Below are positions 37,922 to 47,542 of a stretch of 64,000 bases of DNA, in pieces. The translations under genes were made by a program, and so were the position numbers. Where the stretch lies: positions 4,960,001 to 5,024,000 of the forward strand of contig NZ_CP012938.1 of NCBI RefSeq assembly GCF_001314995.1, given 5' to 3'. Position 1 is the stretch's first letter; every line of letters starts with the position of its first letter. The notes beneath the pieces were generated by a model. That model was not told the DNA's origin. It did not search any database and was given only the letters and a program-made list of their open reading frames with translations. The stretch is from Bacteroides ovatus. GTDB lineage: Bacteria; Bacteroidota; Bacteroidia; Bacteroidales; Bacteroidaceae.

Positions 37922-38067
37922 CAAAAATAGATAAAACTGGATTAAAAAGGAAATATAAAACCGTGATTGAACATAAAATGCACGCTTTTGCATATTTAAT
38001 CCACCTGTCTATCCTCTATCAAGCACAATTATTACCCTATAAGGAGAGAAGATACCTCGTACTTTTG
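37922..38067. promoter_or_regulatory. Divergent HTCS/GH28 control region with shared operator word
   Basis: Minus-strand -7 TATTTTTG (37922-37929) serves the HTCS. For GH28 the plus-strand -7 is TACTTTTG (38060-38067). CACGCTTTTGCATA (37981-37994) is identical to the operator part before SusC (25026-25039), and a second AATCCACC half-site lies at 37998-38005. Spacing to the -7 is longer than the 51 bp seen at the other two promoters, so regulation here may differ. Confidence 0.55.
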
Positions 38068-38110
38068 TTTTGACAATTAGAACTGGTAAAATTTTAAATG
38101 AAAACTATAA

Positions 38111-39652
38111 ATGAAACGTCTATTTATTTGTGTAGTGGGACTTGTTATAGCCGTAACCGCATGGTCTCGTACCTTTAATATGAAGGAGCTTGGAGCTGAT
38201 CCCCGAGGTATTGAATCTTGTACGGAGTTAATAAACCAAACGATTGAAAAAGCATCTTCTGAAGGTGGAGGAACTATTTATTTCCCGGCAGGTGTTTATT
38301 TGACAGCCACTATCCACATGAAAAGTAATATAACTTTGTATGTGGAGTCCGGAGCTGTTCTTCGTTTTTCAGATCGTTTTGAAGATTATCTTCCTTTTGT
38401 GAAGATTCGTTGGGAAGGTACAGTGATGAATACTTTGTCTCCCCTGATTTATGCGCATGATGCGGAGAATTTGACTATAACCGGGCGTGGAACGTTGAAC
38501 GGTAATGGATTCAAATGGTGGAGCTGGGAGAAAGAAACACGGGAGCTGATTAAAAAGAACGGAGGAAAATTGCCTGCTTTGAATAAACTACAACGAATGT
38601 GGGAAGAGGCTAATGAAGATCTGGAAATTTCGGATTATTATAAACCTTCTTTAGAGCGTCGTATGTTTCGGCCTCCTTTTATTCAGTTTTATGAATGTAA
38701 CAATGTGTTGATAGAGAATGTGAAAATTGTCAATTCTCCTTTTTGGACCATAAATCCGGCTTTTTGTGATAATGTAACAGTGCATGGAGTGACGATATAT
38801 AACCCTTCAAAAGACCCAAAAGGTCCCAATACGGATGGAATAAACCCTTCTTCTTGCCGGAATGTGCGTATTTCTGATTGTTTTATTAGTGTGGGGGATG
38901 ATTGTATTACAATTAAATCGGGGCGTGATGCTGATGGACGGAAATATGGAAAGGCATGTGAAAATATAACGATAACTAATTGTGTTATGCTTTCCGGTCA
39001 TGGAGGGGTAGTTATTGGTAGTGAAATGTCAGGCGGTGTAAGGAGAGTGACAATTTCTAATTGTGTTTTCGATGGTACGGATTCCGGTATTCGCTTGAAA
39101 TCTTCTCGTGGGAGAGGAGGAGTTGTTGAAGAGCTTCGGGTAGATAATATCGTCATGAAGAATATTCAGCGGAATGCCTTCATCTTTGATTTGTTCTATG
39201 ATAAAGAATCAAAAGTGGAACCTGTCAGTGAACGGACTCCTGTTTTCCGGAACATTCATTTGAGTAATATCACAGGTTCTGATATCAAGCAAATTGGTTA
39301 TATTAAAGGGATTGAAGAAATGCCTGTACAAGGTTTGTCCTTTTCAAATATTAATATGAAGGCAGAGGTTGGATTTATAGTTGATATTGCTGAGGATATT
39401 CGTTTTGATAATGTGGATTTCTCTTCGCAGACTGGTTCACCGTGGCAATTCAGTAAGTGTAAGCAGATTGTTCTGAATAATGTTAGATCGAAGTATCCTG
39501 TAAACCAACAACCGATTGTTACTTTTGAAGATGTCGATAATGCTATTATTAATAATTGTTTTCAGATGACTCCTGTGAAGGATTTTTATAAAGCTAATAA
39601 CAGTCATATTATTGAAGGACATAATTATTGGAAAAAAGAGAGTTTTAAATAA
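38111..39652 (+). CDS. GH28 polygalacturonase-family glycoside hydrolase
   Basis: 513 residues with a signal peptide (MKRLFICVVGLVIAVTAWS). A right-handed beta-helix with the four GH28 motifs: NTDGIN, GDDCI, GHGG and (R/D)-type GIRLKS. The catalytic Asp residues are in NTD and GDD. GAVLRFSDRFEDYLP and LTITGRGTLNGNG are typical of Bacteroides exo-acting members. It hydrolyses alpha-1,4-galacturonosyl bonds of de-esterified pectin, completing the PL1/CE8 set. It is transcribed divergently from the HTCS and ends at a strong bidirectional terminator. Confidence 0.93.
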   Translation: MKRLFICVVGLVIAVTAWSRTFNMKELGADPRGIESCTELINQTIEKASSEGGGTIYFPAGVYLTATIHMKSNITLYVESGAVLRFSDRFEDYLPFVKIRWEGTVMNTLSPLIYAHDAENLTITGRGTLNGNGFKWWSWEKETRELIKKNGGKLPALNKLQRMWEEANEDLEISDYYKPSLERRMFRPPFIQFYECNNVLIENVKIVNSPFWTINPAFCDNVTVHGVTIYNPSKDPKGPNTDGINPSSCRNVRISDCFISVGDDCITIKSGRDADGRKYGKACENITITNCVMLSGHGGVVIGSEMSGGVRRVTISNCVFDGTDSGIRLKSSRGRGGVVEELRVDNIVMKNIQRNAFIFDLFYDKESKVEPVSERTPVFRNIHLSNITGSDIKQIGYIKGIEEMPVQGLSFSNINMKAEVGFIVDIAEDIRFDNVDFSSQTGSPWQFSKCKQIVLNNVRSKYPVNQQPIVTFEDVDNAIINNCFQMTPVKDFYKANNSHIIEGHNYWKKESFK

Positions 39653-39702
39653 ACAGGAACTATCATATTATTTCTGTTGAATTTTATTGTTGGGTAGATA
39701 TG

Positions 39703-39741
39703 AGAAGAACGATATTACATCATCTGTAATATCGTTCTTCT
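39703..39741. terminator. Strong bidirectional terminator
   Basis: A 17-bp perfect stem, AGAAGAACGATATTACA (39703-39719) with TGTAATATCGTTCTTCT (39725-39741), and a 5-nt loop. It lies between convergent GH28 and the acyl-CoA synthetase gene and marks the right edge of PUL-2. Confidence 0.85.
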
Positions 39742-39763
39742 ATTGATTAGAGTTGTTTATAAT

Positions 39764-41419
39764 TTACTTCTTATCGTTTTCGCGAATCTCCACCCGGCGG
39801 ATCTTACCGCTGATTGTCTTAGGAAGCTCTTCTACAAACTCGATCACACGCGGATATTTATAAGGAGCAGTCACTTTCTTCACGTGGTTCTGCAATTCCT
39901 TAATCAGTTCTTCTCCGGCACGTGCTTTATAGTCTTTGGATAGAACAATCGTAGCTTTTACTACCTGACCGCGAATCTCGTCGGGTACTCCGGTAATGGC
40001 ACATTCCACAACAGCCGGATGAGTCATCAACGCACTTTCCACTTCGAATGGGCCGATGCGGTAACCGGAACTCTTGATAACGTCGTCTGCACGACCGACA
40101 AACCACAGGTATCCGTCTTCATCTTTCCAGGCAACATCGCCGGTGTAATAAATACCATCGTGCCAAGCTTCATGAGTACGTTCCGCATCCCGGTAGTATT
40201 CTTTGAAAAGTCCGAGAGGTTTACCTTTGCTGGTGCGGATTACAATTTGTCCTTGTTCACCCGCTTCAACAGAGCGACCTTCATGGTTGATCAAGTCTAC
40301 ATCATATTGAGGATTCGGCAGCCCCATGCTTCCCGGTTTCGGTTCCATCCAAGGCATGGTGGCGATGGTGAGGGTTGTTTCTGTTTGTCCGAAACCTTCC
40401 ATCAGTTTGATACCCGTCAGCTTCTTGAAAGTTTCAAATACGGCAGGGTTCAATGCCTCTCCGGCAATGGTGCAATATTTAAGTGAAGACAAGTCGTACT
40501 TTGTCAGGTCTTCGTGAATCAAGAACCGGAAGATGGTAGGAGGTGCACAGAGAGAGGTGACATGATATTCCTGGATTTTTTCCAGAATAGCTGCCGGGGT
40601 AAACTTCTCGTGGTCGTAGACGAAGATATTGGCTCCGGCAATCCACTGTCCGTAGAGTTTTCCCCATACTGCTTTTCCCCAGCCGGTATCGGCAATGGTG
40701 AGGTGAAGGCTATTTTCATCCAAGTTGTGCCAAAAACTACCGGTAACGATATGACCTAACGGATAAGTAAAGTCATGTGCCACCATCTTAGGTTCGCCGG
40801 TAGTGCCGGAAGTAAAATACATCAGAGAGATGTCATCATTAGTATTCGCATGGCGCGGACGTACAAACGGAGCAGCATTTTCGATACCCTGATGGAAATC
40901 TTCGAAGCCTTCCGGGATTTCCGGACCGACACTGACTAACTTTTCAACCGTGGGACATTCGGGAAGAGCCTCTTTGATATGTTGCAGGATGATTCCTTCG
41001 CCGGCAGCTACGATCATTTTGATGTCGGCAGCATTGCAGCGATAGATAATATCCTTCTTGGTCAGCAAGTGAGTAGCCGGAATGACAGTTGCTCCTAGTT
41101 TGTGAAGAGCGATGGTGCTATACCAGAACTCATAACGGCGTTTCAGAATCAGCATCACCATGTCGCCACGGCCGATACCCAGGCTCTGGAAGTAAGAAGC
41201 GGTCATGTCCGTAGATCGTTTCATGTCGGCAAATGAGAATTGGCGACTTTCGCCTTTGTCATTTGTCCAAAGTAAAGCGTTCTTGTCAGGTTGTTCGGCT
41301 GCCCAGGCATCTACTACGTCATAACCGAAGTTGAAGTTCTCCGGGACGTTTATTTTCAAATTCTTGTTGAAGTCCTCTTGTGAGCTGAAAGAGGTCTGTG
41401 ATAAAAATCTTTCTACCAT
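39764..41419 (-). CDS. AMP-forming acyl-CoA synthetase (acetyl/medium-chain type)
   Basis: 551 residues, cytoplasmic. The adenylate-forming fold is clear from [13 protein letters not shown] (P-loop), [31 protein letters not shown] and the C-terminal catalytic Lys in KTISGKIRR. It activates a carboxylic acid to its CoA thioester with ATP. Sequence style ([13 protein letters not shown]) is of the acetyl-CoA synthetase / medium-chain acyl-CoA ligase group; the exact acid is not readable. It follows the cupin regulator by 7 nt, so the two are surely cotranscribed and the regulator may sense a related metabolite. Confidence 0.9.
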   Translation of the reverse strand: MVERFLSQTSFSSQEDFNKNLKINVPENFNFGYDVVDAWAAEQPDKNALLWTNDKGESRQFSFADMKRSTDMTASYFQSLGIGRGDMVMLILKRRYEFWYSTIALHKLGATVIPATHLLTKKDIIYRCNAADIKMIVAAGEGIILQHIKEALPECPTVEKLVSVGPEIPEGFEDFHQGIENAAPFVRPRHANTNDDISLMYFTSGTTGEPKMVAHDFTYPLGHIVTGSFWHNLDENSLHLTIADTGWGKAVWGKLYGQWIAGANIFVYDHEKFTPAAILEKIQEYHVTSLCAPPTIFRFLIHEDLTKYDLSSLKYCTIAGEALNPAVFETFKKLTGIKLMEGFGQTETTLTIATMPWMEPKPGSMGLPNPQYDVDLINHEGRSVEAGEQGQIVIRTSKGKPLGLFKEYYRDAERTHEAWHDGIYYTGDVAWKDEDGYLWFVGRADDVIKSSGYRIGPFEVESALMTHPAVVECAITGVPDEIRGQVVKATIVLSKDYKARAGEELIKELQNHVKKVTAPYKYPRVIEFVEELPKTISGKIRRVEIRENDKK

Positions 41420-41426
41420 GATGTTG

Positions 41427-41981
41427 TTACATAATTACTGCCAGAAAACGTACCGTTTTGCCATCGAGCGCTTTCATGCCATGTGGAAGTTTAGAGTTAA
41501 AATAAATACTGTCTCCTTGATTGAGGATGATTTCTTTGCCTTCGATGTTGATAAGCATACGTCCTTCGATGACAAGGTTGAATTCCTGTCCATTATGTTT
41601 GTTATAATGGATCGGCTCGTCGATTGCTTTCGGTTCAACGGTAACGATGAACGGATCGGCGGTACGGTTCATGAATCCTGAAGCCAGTGACTGGTATTTA
41701 TAAGCTTTGGTACGTTCAATGCTGATACCTTTGCCGGCACGAGTCACAAAGTAGCTGCTCATTTTAGGTTCTTCGCCAAACATCAGAGCGTCGAGGGCTA
41801 CATTATACGTACGGGCTATTTTTTGTAACATGCTGACAGAGATGTCGTAATCTCCTGTTTCCGCAAGCCGGTATTCTTCAGCAGAAATGTCACTATCGCG
41901 GGCGATATCCTCTGCGGTCAGTTCCAATACATCACGTAATCCGCGGAGGCGTTCTGCTATCTGTTTAATTTGTTCATTCAT
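41427..41981 (-). CDS. XRE-family regulator with cupin domain
   Basis: 184 residues. An N-terminal HTH_3 (about 8-64; [25 protein letters not shown]) is joined to a C-terminal cupin_2 barrel (about 110-182; [37 protein letters not shown]). This layout is typical of small-molecule-sensing repressors or activators. It lies 39 nt after proC and 7 nt before the acyl-CoA synthetase, which is its likely target. The ligand is unknown. Confidence 0.9.
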   Translation of the reverse strand: MNEQIKQIAERLRGLRDVLELTAEDIARDSDISAEEYRLAETGDYDISVSMLQKIARTYNVALDALMFGEEPKMSSYFVTRAGKGISIERTKAYKYQSLASGFMNRTADPFIVTVEPKAIDEPIHYNKHNGQEFNLVIEGRMLINIEGKEIILNQGDSIYFNSKLPHGMKALDGKTVRFLAVIM

Positions 41982-42020
41982 ACAAATGGTTAGTATTTTA
42001 TGATTAATAATTCTATGGTG

Positions 42021-42794
42021 TTATTTGGAAGCTTTCATGGCTTTGATAATAGCAGAGGTGAAGCCGTTGTGTTCTAATTCATTGATACCCTTGATGGTGA
42101 TTCCGCCCGGAGTGGTTACTTTGTCGATTTCTACGCTGGGGTGGGTGTCGTTGTTCTGAATCAGTGCGGCCGCTCCTTTTAAGGATTGGGCTATCATCTG
42201 CATGGCATCTTTAGGGCGGAGTCCCATTTCGATTCCGGCTTGCATGGCTGCCTGAATGTATTTCAGTACGTAAGCGATACCGCAGGATGCCAATGCGGTG
42301 GCTGCCGCTATTTTATCTTCGGGGATAAGCATCACTGTTCCCATCTCGCTAAATAACCGGAGGATGAAGTTGTCTTGTTCATCATTCGTGTTGCGCGCGG
42401 CAACAAGCGTCATGCTTTCCAGTTCGCTGATAGCGGTGTTCGGAATCAGACGGAACATGGGCATTTCCGGTGCTACGACATAATGAGCCAGTTCTTCAAA
42501 ACTGATGCCGGCAGCTACGGAGATGAGTATCTGTTTGCTTTTTAATTTCAACTCGCGCATCACCGATTCCATAAACCACGGTTTGACGGCAAGGATGACA
42601 ATGTCTGCTCCTGTGGCTGCTTCCAGATTATTGTTGGTGGTGGAGATACCCGGAAATTCTTTTTTCAGTTTCTCTAGTTTTCCGGCACTGGGATTGGATA
42701 CAATGATATCCGAATCGTCTATCAGACTTCCTTTTGCCAGGCCACGGGCTATTGAACCGCCCATGTTTCCTGCACCGATAATGGCTATTTTCAT
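42021..42794 (-). CDS. proC: Pyrroline-5-carboxylate reductase
   Basis: 257 residues. The Rossmann motif GAGNMGGSIARG at the N-terminus and the C-terminal dimer domain with VTTPGGITIKGINELEHNG (the ProC signature) identify NAD(P)H-dependent pyrroline-5-carboxylate reductase, the last step of proline synthesis. It follows argD on the same strand, but a hairpin at 42854-42899 separates them, so it probably has its own promoter or depends on read-through. The placing next to arginine genes fits shared glutamate/ornithine metabolism. Confidence 0.94.
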   Translation of the reverse strand: MKIAIIGAGNMGGSIARGLAKGSLIDDSDIIVSNPSAGKLEKLKKEFPGISTTNNNLEAATGADIVILAVKPWFMESVMRELKLKSKQILISVAAGISFEELAHYVVAPEMPMFRLIPNTAISELESMTLVAARNTNDEQDNFILRLFSEMGTVMLIPEDKIAAATALASCGIAYVLKYIQAAMQAGIEMGLRPKDAMQMIAQSLKGAAALIQNNDTHPSVEIDKVTTPGGITIKGINELEHNGFTSAIIKAMKASK

Positions 42795-42853
42795 ATACGC
42801 TTGTTTTTAATGAGTTGTTACAGACAAAGGTAACAGTTAATTACGAAAAAACA

Positions 42854-42899
42854 AAAAGCAGCCAGAATAAGAAATAAATTTCTAATAAAGGCTGCTTTT
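42854..42899 (-). terminator. Terminator after argD
   Basis: AAAAGCAGCC (42854-42863) pairs with GGCTGCTTTT (42890-42899), with a 26-nt loop; read on the minus strand the stem ends in a T-run. It ends the argR-argD transcription unit. Confidence 0.65.
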
Positions 42900-42930
42900 A
42901 TCGTTGGCTGTTTATTAATCAAATGAGCGG

Positions 42931-44052
42931 TTAGAGTACTTTTTTGAACCGGGCGAGGAACTCTTTCGCTTCCTCCATGCTGAGACAGAGAGGAGGTAAC
43001 AGGCGAAGTACATTCGTGCCGCTTGCTCCGGTAAATACATGCTCGTCATAGATGAGACGGCTGCGTAGTTCCTTGATCGGTTCTTCAAATTCGAGGCCGA
43101 TCATTAGTCCGCGTCCGCGCACTTCTTTGATTTGCGGGAATTTTTTCAGCTCTTCCAGTAAGTAATCACCTACTGCCTTAGCATTTTCTACCAGATTTTC
43201 CTGTTCAATGACATCCATCACAGCGAGAGCTGCCGAACATGCCAGGTGATTTCCTCCAAAAGTAGTTCCCAACTGGCCATATACCGGTTTAAACATCGGG
43301 CTGATTAAGACACCTGCCATTGGAAAGCCGTTACCGATTCCTTTGGCTACAGTGATGATATCCGGCTTAATGTCATTATATTGATGAGCGAAGAATTTAC
43401 CGCTACGCCCGTATCCGCTCTGAATTTCATCGAGAATCAGGATCGTTCCTGTTTCGCTGCAAGCTTTGCGGAGTTCCTGCATAAATTCGGTGGTTGGTAT
43501 CTTGATACCGCCTACACCTTGTATTCCTTCAATGATAACAGCGCATGTGTCTCCTTTAGACAATTCCTGTTTCATCGCTTCCACATCGTTGAGTGGGAGA
43601 TAGGTGACATGACCGTTATTGTTGATAGGAGCGATAATAGAAGGATTGTGAGTCGCTTCTACTGCAAGAGACGTCCGTCCGTGGAATGCTTTATTGAAAG
43701 ATACAATCTTAGTACGTCCGTTGTGGAAAGAAGCAAGTTTCAGAGCATTCTCGTTTGCTTCGGCACCACTGTTAATCAGAAACAGGCTGTAGTCTTCGTA
43801 ACCGGAAATCTTTCCTAGTCGTTCGGCTACCTCTTGTTGGAGCTTATTGATAACGGAGTTTGAGTAGAAACCAAGTTTAGCCACCTGATTACTGATCATC
43901 GCTACATAGTGGGGATGTGCATGTCCGATGGAGATAACGGCATGGCCTCCGTAGAGGTCCAGATATTCCGTTCCGTTTTTATCCCATACTTTACAGCCAT
44001 CACCTTTGACAATGTTGATATTGTATAAAGGATATACGTCGAATAAATTCAT
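42931..44052 (-). CDS. argD: N-acyl-ornithine aminotransferase
   Basis: 373 residues, a class III PLP aminotransferase: GGHAVISIGHAHPHY, SGAEANENALKLA, LDEIQSGYGRSGKFFAHQ, and the PLP Lys in ITVAKGIGNGFPMAG. In Bacteroides arginine synthesis runs on N-succinyl intermediates, so the substrate is probably N-succinylglutamate semialdehyde rather than the acetyl form (family knowledge, not visible here). It follows argC by 13 nt and is the last gene of the arg unit. Confidence 0.93.
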   Translation of the reverse strand: MNLFDVYPLYNINIVKGDGCKVWDKNGTEYLDLYGGHAVISIGHAHPHYVAMISNQVAKLGFYSNSVINKLQQEVAERLGKISGYEDYSLFLINSGAEANENALKLASFHNGRTKIVSFNKAFHGRTSLAVEATHNPSIIAPINNNGHVTYLPLNDVEAMKQELSKGDTCAVIIEGIQGVGGIKIPTTEFMQELRKACSETGTILILDEIQSGYGRSGKFFAHQYNDIKPDIITVAKGIGNGFPMAGVLISPMFKPVYGQLGTTFGGNHLACSAALAVMDVIEQENLVENAKAVGDYLLEELKKFPQIKEVRGRGLMIGLEFEEPIKELRSRLIYDEHVFTGASGTNVLRLLPPLCLSMEEAKEFLARFKKVL

Positions 44053-44065
44053 AATTCTTCTGTTT

Positions 44066-45034
44066 TTAAAAAGCTGAAGGCTTCAAACGTAGTCCTACGG
44101 TTTCTTCCAGATTGAACATCAGGTTCATATTATGAACGGCTTGTCCACTGGCGCCTTTCAGCAAATTGTCGATACAAGAGATAATCAATAGCTTATCACC
44201 ATGTTTTTCCAGATGTATCAGGCACTTATTAGTATTAACGACTTGTTTCAAGTCAATATTCTTGTCTACGATGTGTACAAAGGAGTCTTTTGCATAATAT
44301 TCCTCATACATACGAACGATTTCTTCCAGCGCTACTTTGGTCTTGACTACCAGCGTCGCGAAGATACCACGAGCGAAATCTCCACGGTACGGAATAAAGT
44401 CGATGTCCGAATCGAAGCTGTTTTGCAACTGTTTCAGCGATTGCTTGATTTCCGGAACGTGTTGGTGGTCGAATGCTTTGTACACACTCATATTGTTGTT
44501 TCTCCAACTGAAATGACTGGTAGCACCCGGTTTCACCCCGGCTCCCGTACTTCCTGTAATAGCATTTACCATTACATCATCAGTCAGCATCAGATTCTTG
44601 GCAAGCGGAAGCAAACCAAGCTGGATGCAGGTTGCAAAACAGCCGGGGTTGGCTACGTGCTTCGCCGTACAAGTGGCACGACGGTTCAGTTCCGGCAGAC
44701 CGTAGATAAAGTCGTGGTCGTCACTTTTGATACGGTAGTCCATGGAGAGGTCGATAATCTTCAGGTTTTCCGGTATGTTGTGACTTTCCATGAATTTCTT
44801 TGTATCTCCGTGGGCGGTACAGAAGAAAAGAACGTCGATTTCGTCCAGAGGTAACTGGTCGGTGAACGTTAAATCCGTTTCGCCATACAGGCCTTCGTGA
44901 ACGTCGGTAATTCTGTTTCCGGCATTACTGCTGCTGTTGATAAATACGATTTCAGTTTCCGGATGGTTGAGCAGCAGACGGATTAACTCGCCTGCAGTAT
45001 ATCCTGCGCCACCAATGATTCCTGCTTTAATCAT
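44066..45034 (-). CDS. argC: N-acyl-gamma-glutamyl-phosphate reductase
   Basis: 322 residues. GGAGYTAGELIRLL at the N-terminus binds NADP; HVANPGCFATC holds the catalytic Cys; GVKPGATSHFSWRNNN and FDHQHVPEI are further ArgC marks. It reduces N-acylglutamyl phosphate to the semialdehyde. Its start overlaps the argG stop by 4 bp (translational coupling). It belongs to the shorter class of ArgC. Confidence 0.95.
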   Translation of the reverse strand: MIKAGIIGGAGYTAGELIRLLLNHPETEIVFINSSSNAGNRITDVHEGLYGETDLTFTDQLPLDEIDVLFFCTAHGDTKKFMESHNIPENLKIIDLSMDYRIKSDDHDFIYGLPELNRRATCTAKHVANPGCFATCIQLGLLPLAKNLMLTDDVMVNAITGSTGAGVKPGATSHFSWRNNNMSVYKAFDHQHVPEIKQSLKQLQNSFDSDIDFIPYRGDFARGIFATLVVKTKVALEEIVRMYEEYYAKDSFVHIVDKNIDLKQVVNTNKCLIHLEKHGDKLLIISCIDNLLKGASGQAVHNMNLMFNLEETVGLRLKPSAF

Positions 45035-46239
45035 ATCTCTTCGTCTTTGTGGTTATTATAGTAAACACGTAGCGGAGTAGAAGTCACTTTGATAAAGCCT
45101 TTTGCGTCTTCGGCTGTCCAGCCTTTCTGCATTTCACCGTATTCTCCGAATTTAGTCTTCACCAGATCATCTTCCGATTCTACACCTACGGTAGAGAAGG
45201 AAAGAGGGCGAAGCTCGAGGATAGCTGTACCGTTTACGTTGCGCTGGCTTTCCTGCAACATGGCTTCGATGTCACGCATCACCGGCTCCAGGTATTGACT
45301 TTCGTGGAGGAACATACCGTACCAGTTAGCTACTTGATCCTTCCAATATTGTTGCCATTTGCTTAATGTATATTTCTCAAGGAAACGGTGAGCGCCGATA
45401 ATCAACATCGGGGCGGCTGCTTCGAATCCTACACGGCCTTTGATACCGATAATTGTATCGCCTACGTGCATATCACGGCCGATACCGTATGCTGCGCCAA
45501 TCTCTTCCACTTTCTGGATGGCTTTGATCGGGTCGTCAAACTTCTCGTCGTTGACAGCTTTCAGTTCCCCTTTTTCGAAAGTCAGGCGGAGCTGTTCGCT
45601 ACCTTCTTTTTCAACGTGCTTGAGGTAAGCTGTTTCCGGGAGTCCTTGCGCGGAGTCGAGGATTTCGCCACCACAGATAGAAGTACCCCATAAGCCTACG
45701 TTATAAGAGTATTTCAGTTTGGTGAAGTCTGCACTGAAACCATGCTTGTTCAGATAGTCGATTTCTTCCTGACGGCTCAATGCCATATCACGGGTTAATG
45801 TGATGATTTCCACATTGGGAGCCAGTACGAGGAAAGTCATATCGAAACGAATCTGGTCGTTACCTGCGCCGGTAGAACCATGTGCAATGGCGTCTGCACC
45901 AATTTCGTTAGCATAGCGTGCGATAGCCAATGCCTGGAAAATACGTTCGGAACTAACCGAAATAGGATAAGTACCATTACGCAGCACATTTCCGAAAACC
46001 ATGTATTTCAGGCTCTTTTCGTAGTATTCCTGGGTAACGTCTATTGTTACATATTTCGTAGCTCCCAGTTTATAAGCATTTTCTTCGTTTGTTTTCAGTT
46101 GTTCTTCACTGAAACCACCCGTATTGGCACAAGCTGCATATACTTCGTAACCTTTTTCTTTGGCGAGGTACATGACGGTGAACGATGTGTCCAGTCCGCC
46201 GCTGAATGCCACCACTACTTTTTTCTTCTTTTCTTCCAT
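45031..46239 (-). CDS. argG: Argininosuccinate synthase
   Basis: 402 residues. The N-terminal ATP-binding motif AFSGGLDTSF, GSTGAGNDQIRF and the C-terminal synthase domain (GRVGFEAAAPMLII) mark argininosuccinate synthase, which joins citrulline and aspartate. It lies 13 nt after the GNAT gene and overlaps argC by 4 bp. The gene is in the middle of a compact five-gene unit led by argR. Confidence 0.95.
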   Translation of the reverse strand: MEEKKKKVVVAFSGGLDTSFTVMYLAKEKGYEVYAACANTGGFSEEQLKTNEENAYKLGATKYVTIDVTQEYYEKSLKYMVFGNVLRNGTYPISVSSERIFQALAIARYANEIGADAIAHGSTGAGNDQIRFDMTFLVLAPNVEIITLTRDMALSRQEEIDYLNKHGFSADFTKLKYSYNVGLWGTSICGGEILDSAQGLPETAYLKHVEKEGSEQLRLTFEKGELKAVNDEKFDDPIKAIQKVEEIGAAYGIGRDMHVGDTIIGIKGRVGFEAAAPMLIIGAHRFLEKYTLSKWQQYWKDQVANWYGMFLHESQYLEPVMRDIEAMLQESQRNVNGTAILELRPLSFSTVGVESEDDLVKTKFGEYGEMQKGWTAEDAKGFIKVTSTPLRVYYNNHKDEEI

Positions 46240-46252
46240 AGTGCTGTATCTT

Positions 46253-46831
46253 TTAAATGTTATTTCTTTCTTGTTCTTTTTTGATGTTCCGCGGCTCTGT
46301 CGGATCGTATAGCATGGCTGTACAGATGCAGAACTTGCGGTTTTTCGCTACCAGGATATCATGGTTGATACATCCTTCGCATCCTTTCCAGAAAGCTTCG
46401 TCGTCTGTCAGTTCGTTGAAGGTGACAGGCACATAACCCAGTTCGGTATTCATCTTCATGACGGCTGCACCAGAGGTCAGACTGAATATTTTAGCTTTCG
46501 GCCATCGGAGACGTGCCAGTTGGAAAGAAGCTTGTTTGATACGTTTGGCCAGTCCTAATCCACGGAAATCGGGATGAACGATCAGACCGGAAGTAGCCAC
46601 GTATTGTTTGTTTCCCCATGATTCTATATAGGTGAATCCGGCGAAAGTGTCACCACAAAGAGCAATAATCGCCTTACCTTCTTTCATCTTTGTCGCTACG
46701 TATTCGTGTGTGCGTTCCGCAATTCCTGTTCCTCGTACGGCGGCAGCATTTCTGATAGTTTCCAAAATAGTGTCAACGTAAACCTCATGTGAGGCGTCGG
46801 CTACCATAACATCTATTTGTTGAGTGTCCAT
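46253..46831 (-). CDS. GNAT-family acyltransferase of the arginine operon (candidate N-acylglutamate synthase)
   Basis: 192 residues. A GNAT core is seen: KEGKAIIALCGDTFAGFTYIESW (beta strands), ATSGLIVHPDFRGLGLAKRIKQA (motif A with R/Q-x-x-G-x-G/A for CoA binding), and VMKMNTELGYVPV (motif B). A C-terminal region has cysteines (FWKGCEGC, FCICTAM). Placed between argR and argG with gaps of 27 and 13 nt, it is very likely an arginine enzyme. No usual argA or argJ is in the window, so the first acylation of glutamate, probably with succinyl-CoA, is a good fit. I recall such a role proposed for the B. thetaiotaomicron counterpart but cannot verify it here. Confidence 0.75.
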   Translation of the reverse strand: MDTQQIDVMVADASHEVYVDTILETIRNAAAVRGTGIAERTHEYVATKMKEGKAIIALCGDTFAGFTYIESWGNKQYVATSGLIVHPDFRGLGLAKRIKQASFQLARLRWPKAKIFSLTSGAAVMKMNTELGYVPVTFNELTDDEAFWKGCEGCINHDILVAKNRKFCICTAMLYDPTEPRNIKKEQERNNI

Positions 46832-46858
46832 TTCTTTATTATATAATAATAGGTATAA

Positions 46859-47332
46859 TTATTCGATATTGGGAATGATGAGTGACAAAAGCTGACGTAT
46901 TTTACTGGTTGCAACTCCTTCACGCAACACCAACATGATCGTATCGTCACCGGCAATGGTTCCCAGAATTTCACTGAATTCATTGTTGTCGATGTCATAA
47001 GCCATGCTGCTGGCATAACCGGGACGGGTGCGGATAACGGCGATGTTACCGGAAAACTGCAAAGAGATAAATCCGTTGTTGCGTAACATTTCACCGGCAC
47101 TCTGGTCGGTAGAACGTTTATACATAATGTTGTTCGGCAGTACATATACGTACTTTCCATTCATACTGGCAGCCTTGGCTACTTTCAATTGTTTCAAGTC
47201 GCGGGAAAGGGTGGCCTGTGTCAGTTCGAAGCCTTCGCGGTTCAGCTCTTGCAGCAGTTCTTCCTGCGAACCGACCTCCTTGCTTGAGATAATCATTTTG
47301 ATGGCGTCTAACCGATTTGCTTTCTTCTTCAT
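46859..47332 (-). CDS. argR: Arginine repressor
   Basis: 157 residues. The N-terminal winged HTH (RLDAIKMIISSKEVGSQEELLQEL, then TQATLSRDLKQLKV) and the C-terminal oligomerisation/arginine-binding domain (GTIAGDDTIMLVLREG) are standard ArgR. It heads the arg unit and lies behind three 21-bp-spaced TGCAT sites at 47361-47412, so it probably represses itself and the genes downstream. Confidence 0.95.
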   Translation of the reverse strand: MKKKANRLDAIKMIISSKEVGSQEELLQELNREGFELTQATLSRDLKQLKVAKAASMNGKYVYVLPNNIMYKRSTDQSAGEMLRNNGFISLQFSGNIAVIRTRPGYASSMAYDIDNNEFSEILGTIAGDDTIMLVLREGVATSKIRQLLSLIIPNIE

Positions 47333-47356
47333 TGTATAATTATTCTAAGAATGGCG

Positions 47357-47412
47357 CAAAAGTATGCATTATTTTGGAGAAAAGATGCATAAAACCAAAG
47401 TTTTTTTGCATA
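47357..47412 (-). promoter_or_regulatory. argR promoter with three ArgR-box-like sites
   Basis: The minus-strand -7 TACTTTTG is plus-strand 47357-47364. ATGCAT occurs at 47364-47369 and 47385-47390, and TTGCAT at 47406-47411: exactly 21 bp apart, the spacing of adjacent ARG boxes (18-bp box plus 3 bp) on one DNA face. The first box touches the -7, as expected for repression. Confidence 0.6.
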
Positions 47413-47542
47413 AAAGTGAAAATACTTTAGAAAGGGATAGTGATATAATCAGGATATATGTGGGTATATGTAACAAAGTTGTTTCTTTATTGCTTCATTT
47501 TGTGCTGACTTTTTTTATTGTCTATTAAAAAAGATGCAATTG

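Noticed and set aside
44201..44854. 217-residue plus-strand frame
   Set aside because: Antisense shadow of argC, which has all catalytic motifs on the opposite strand.
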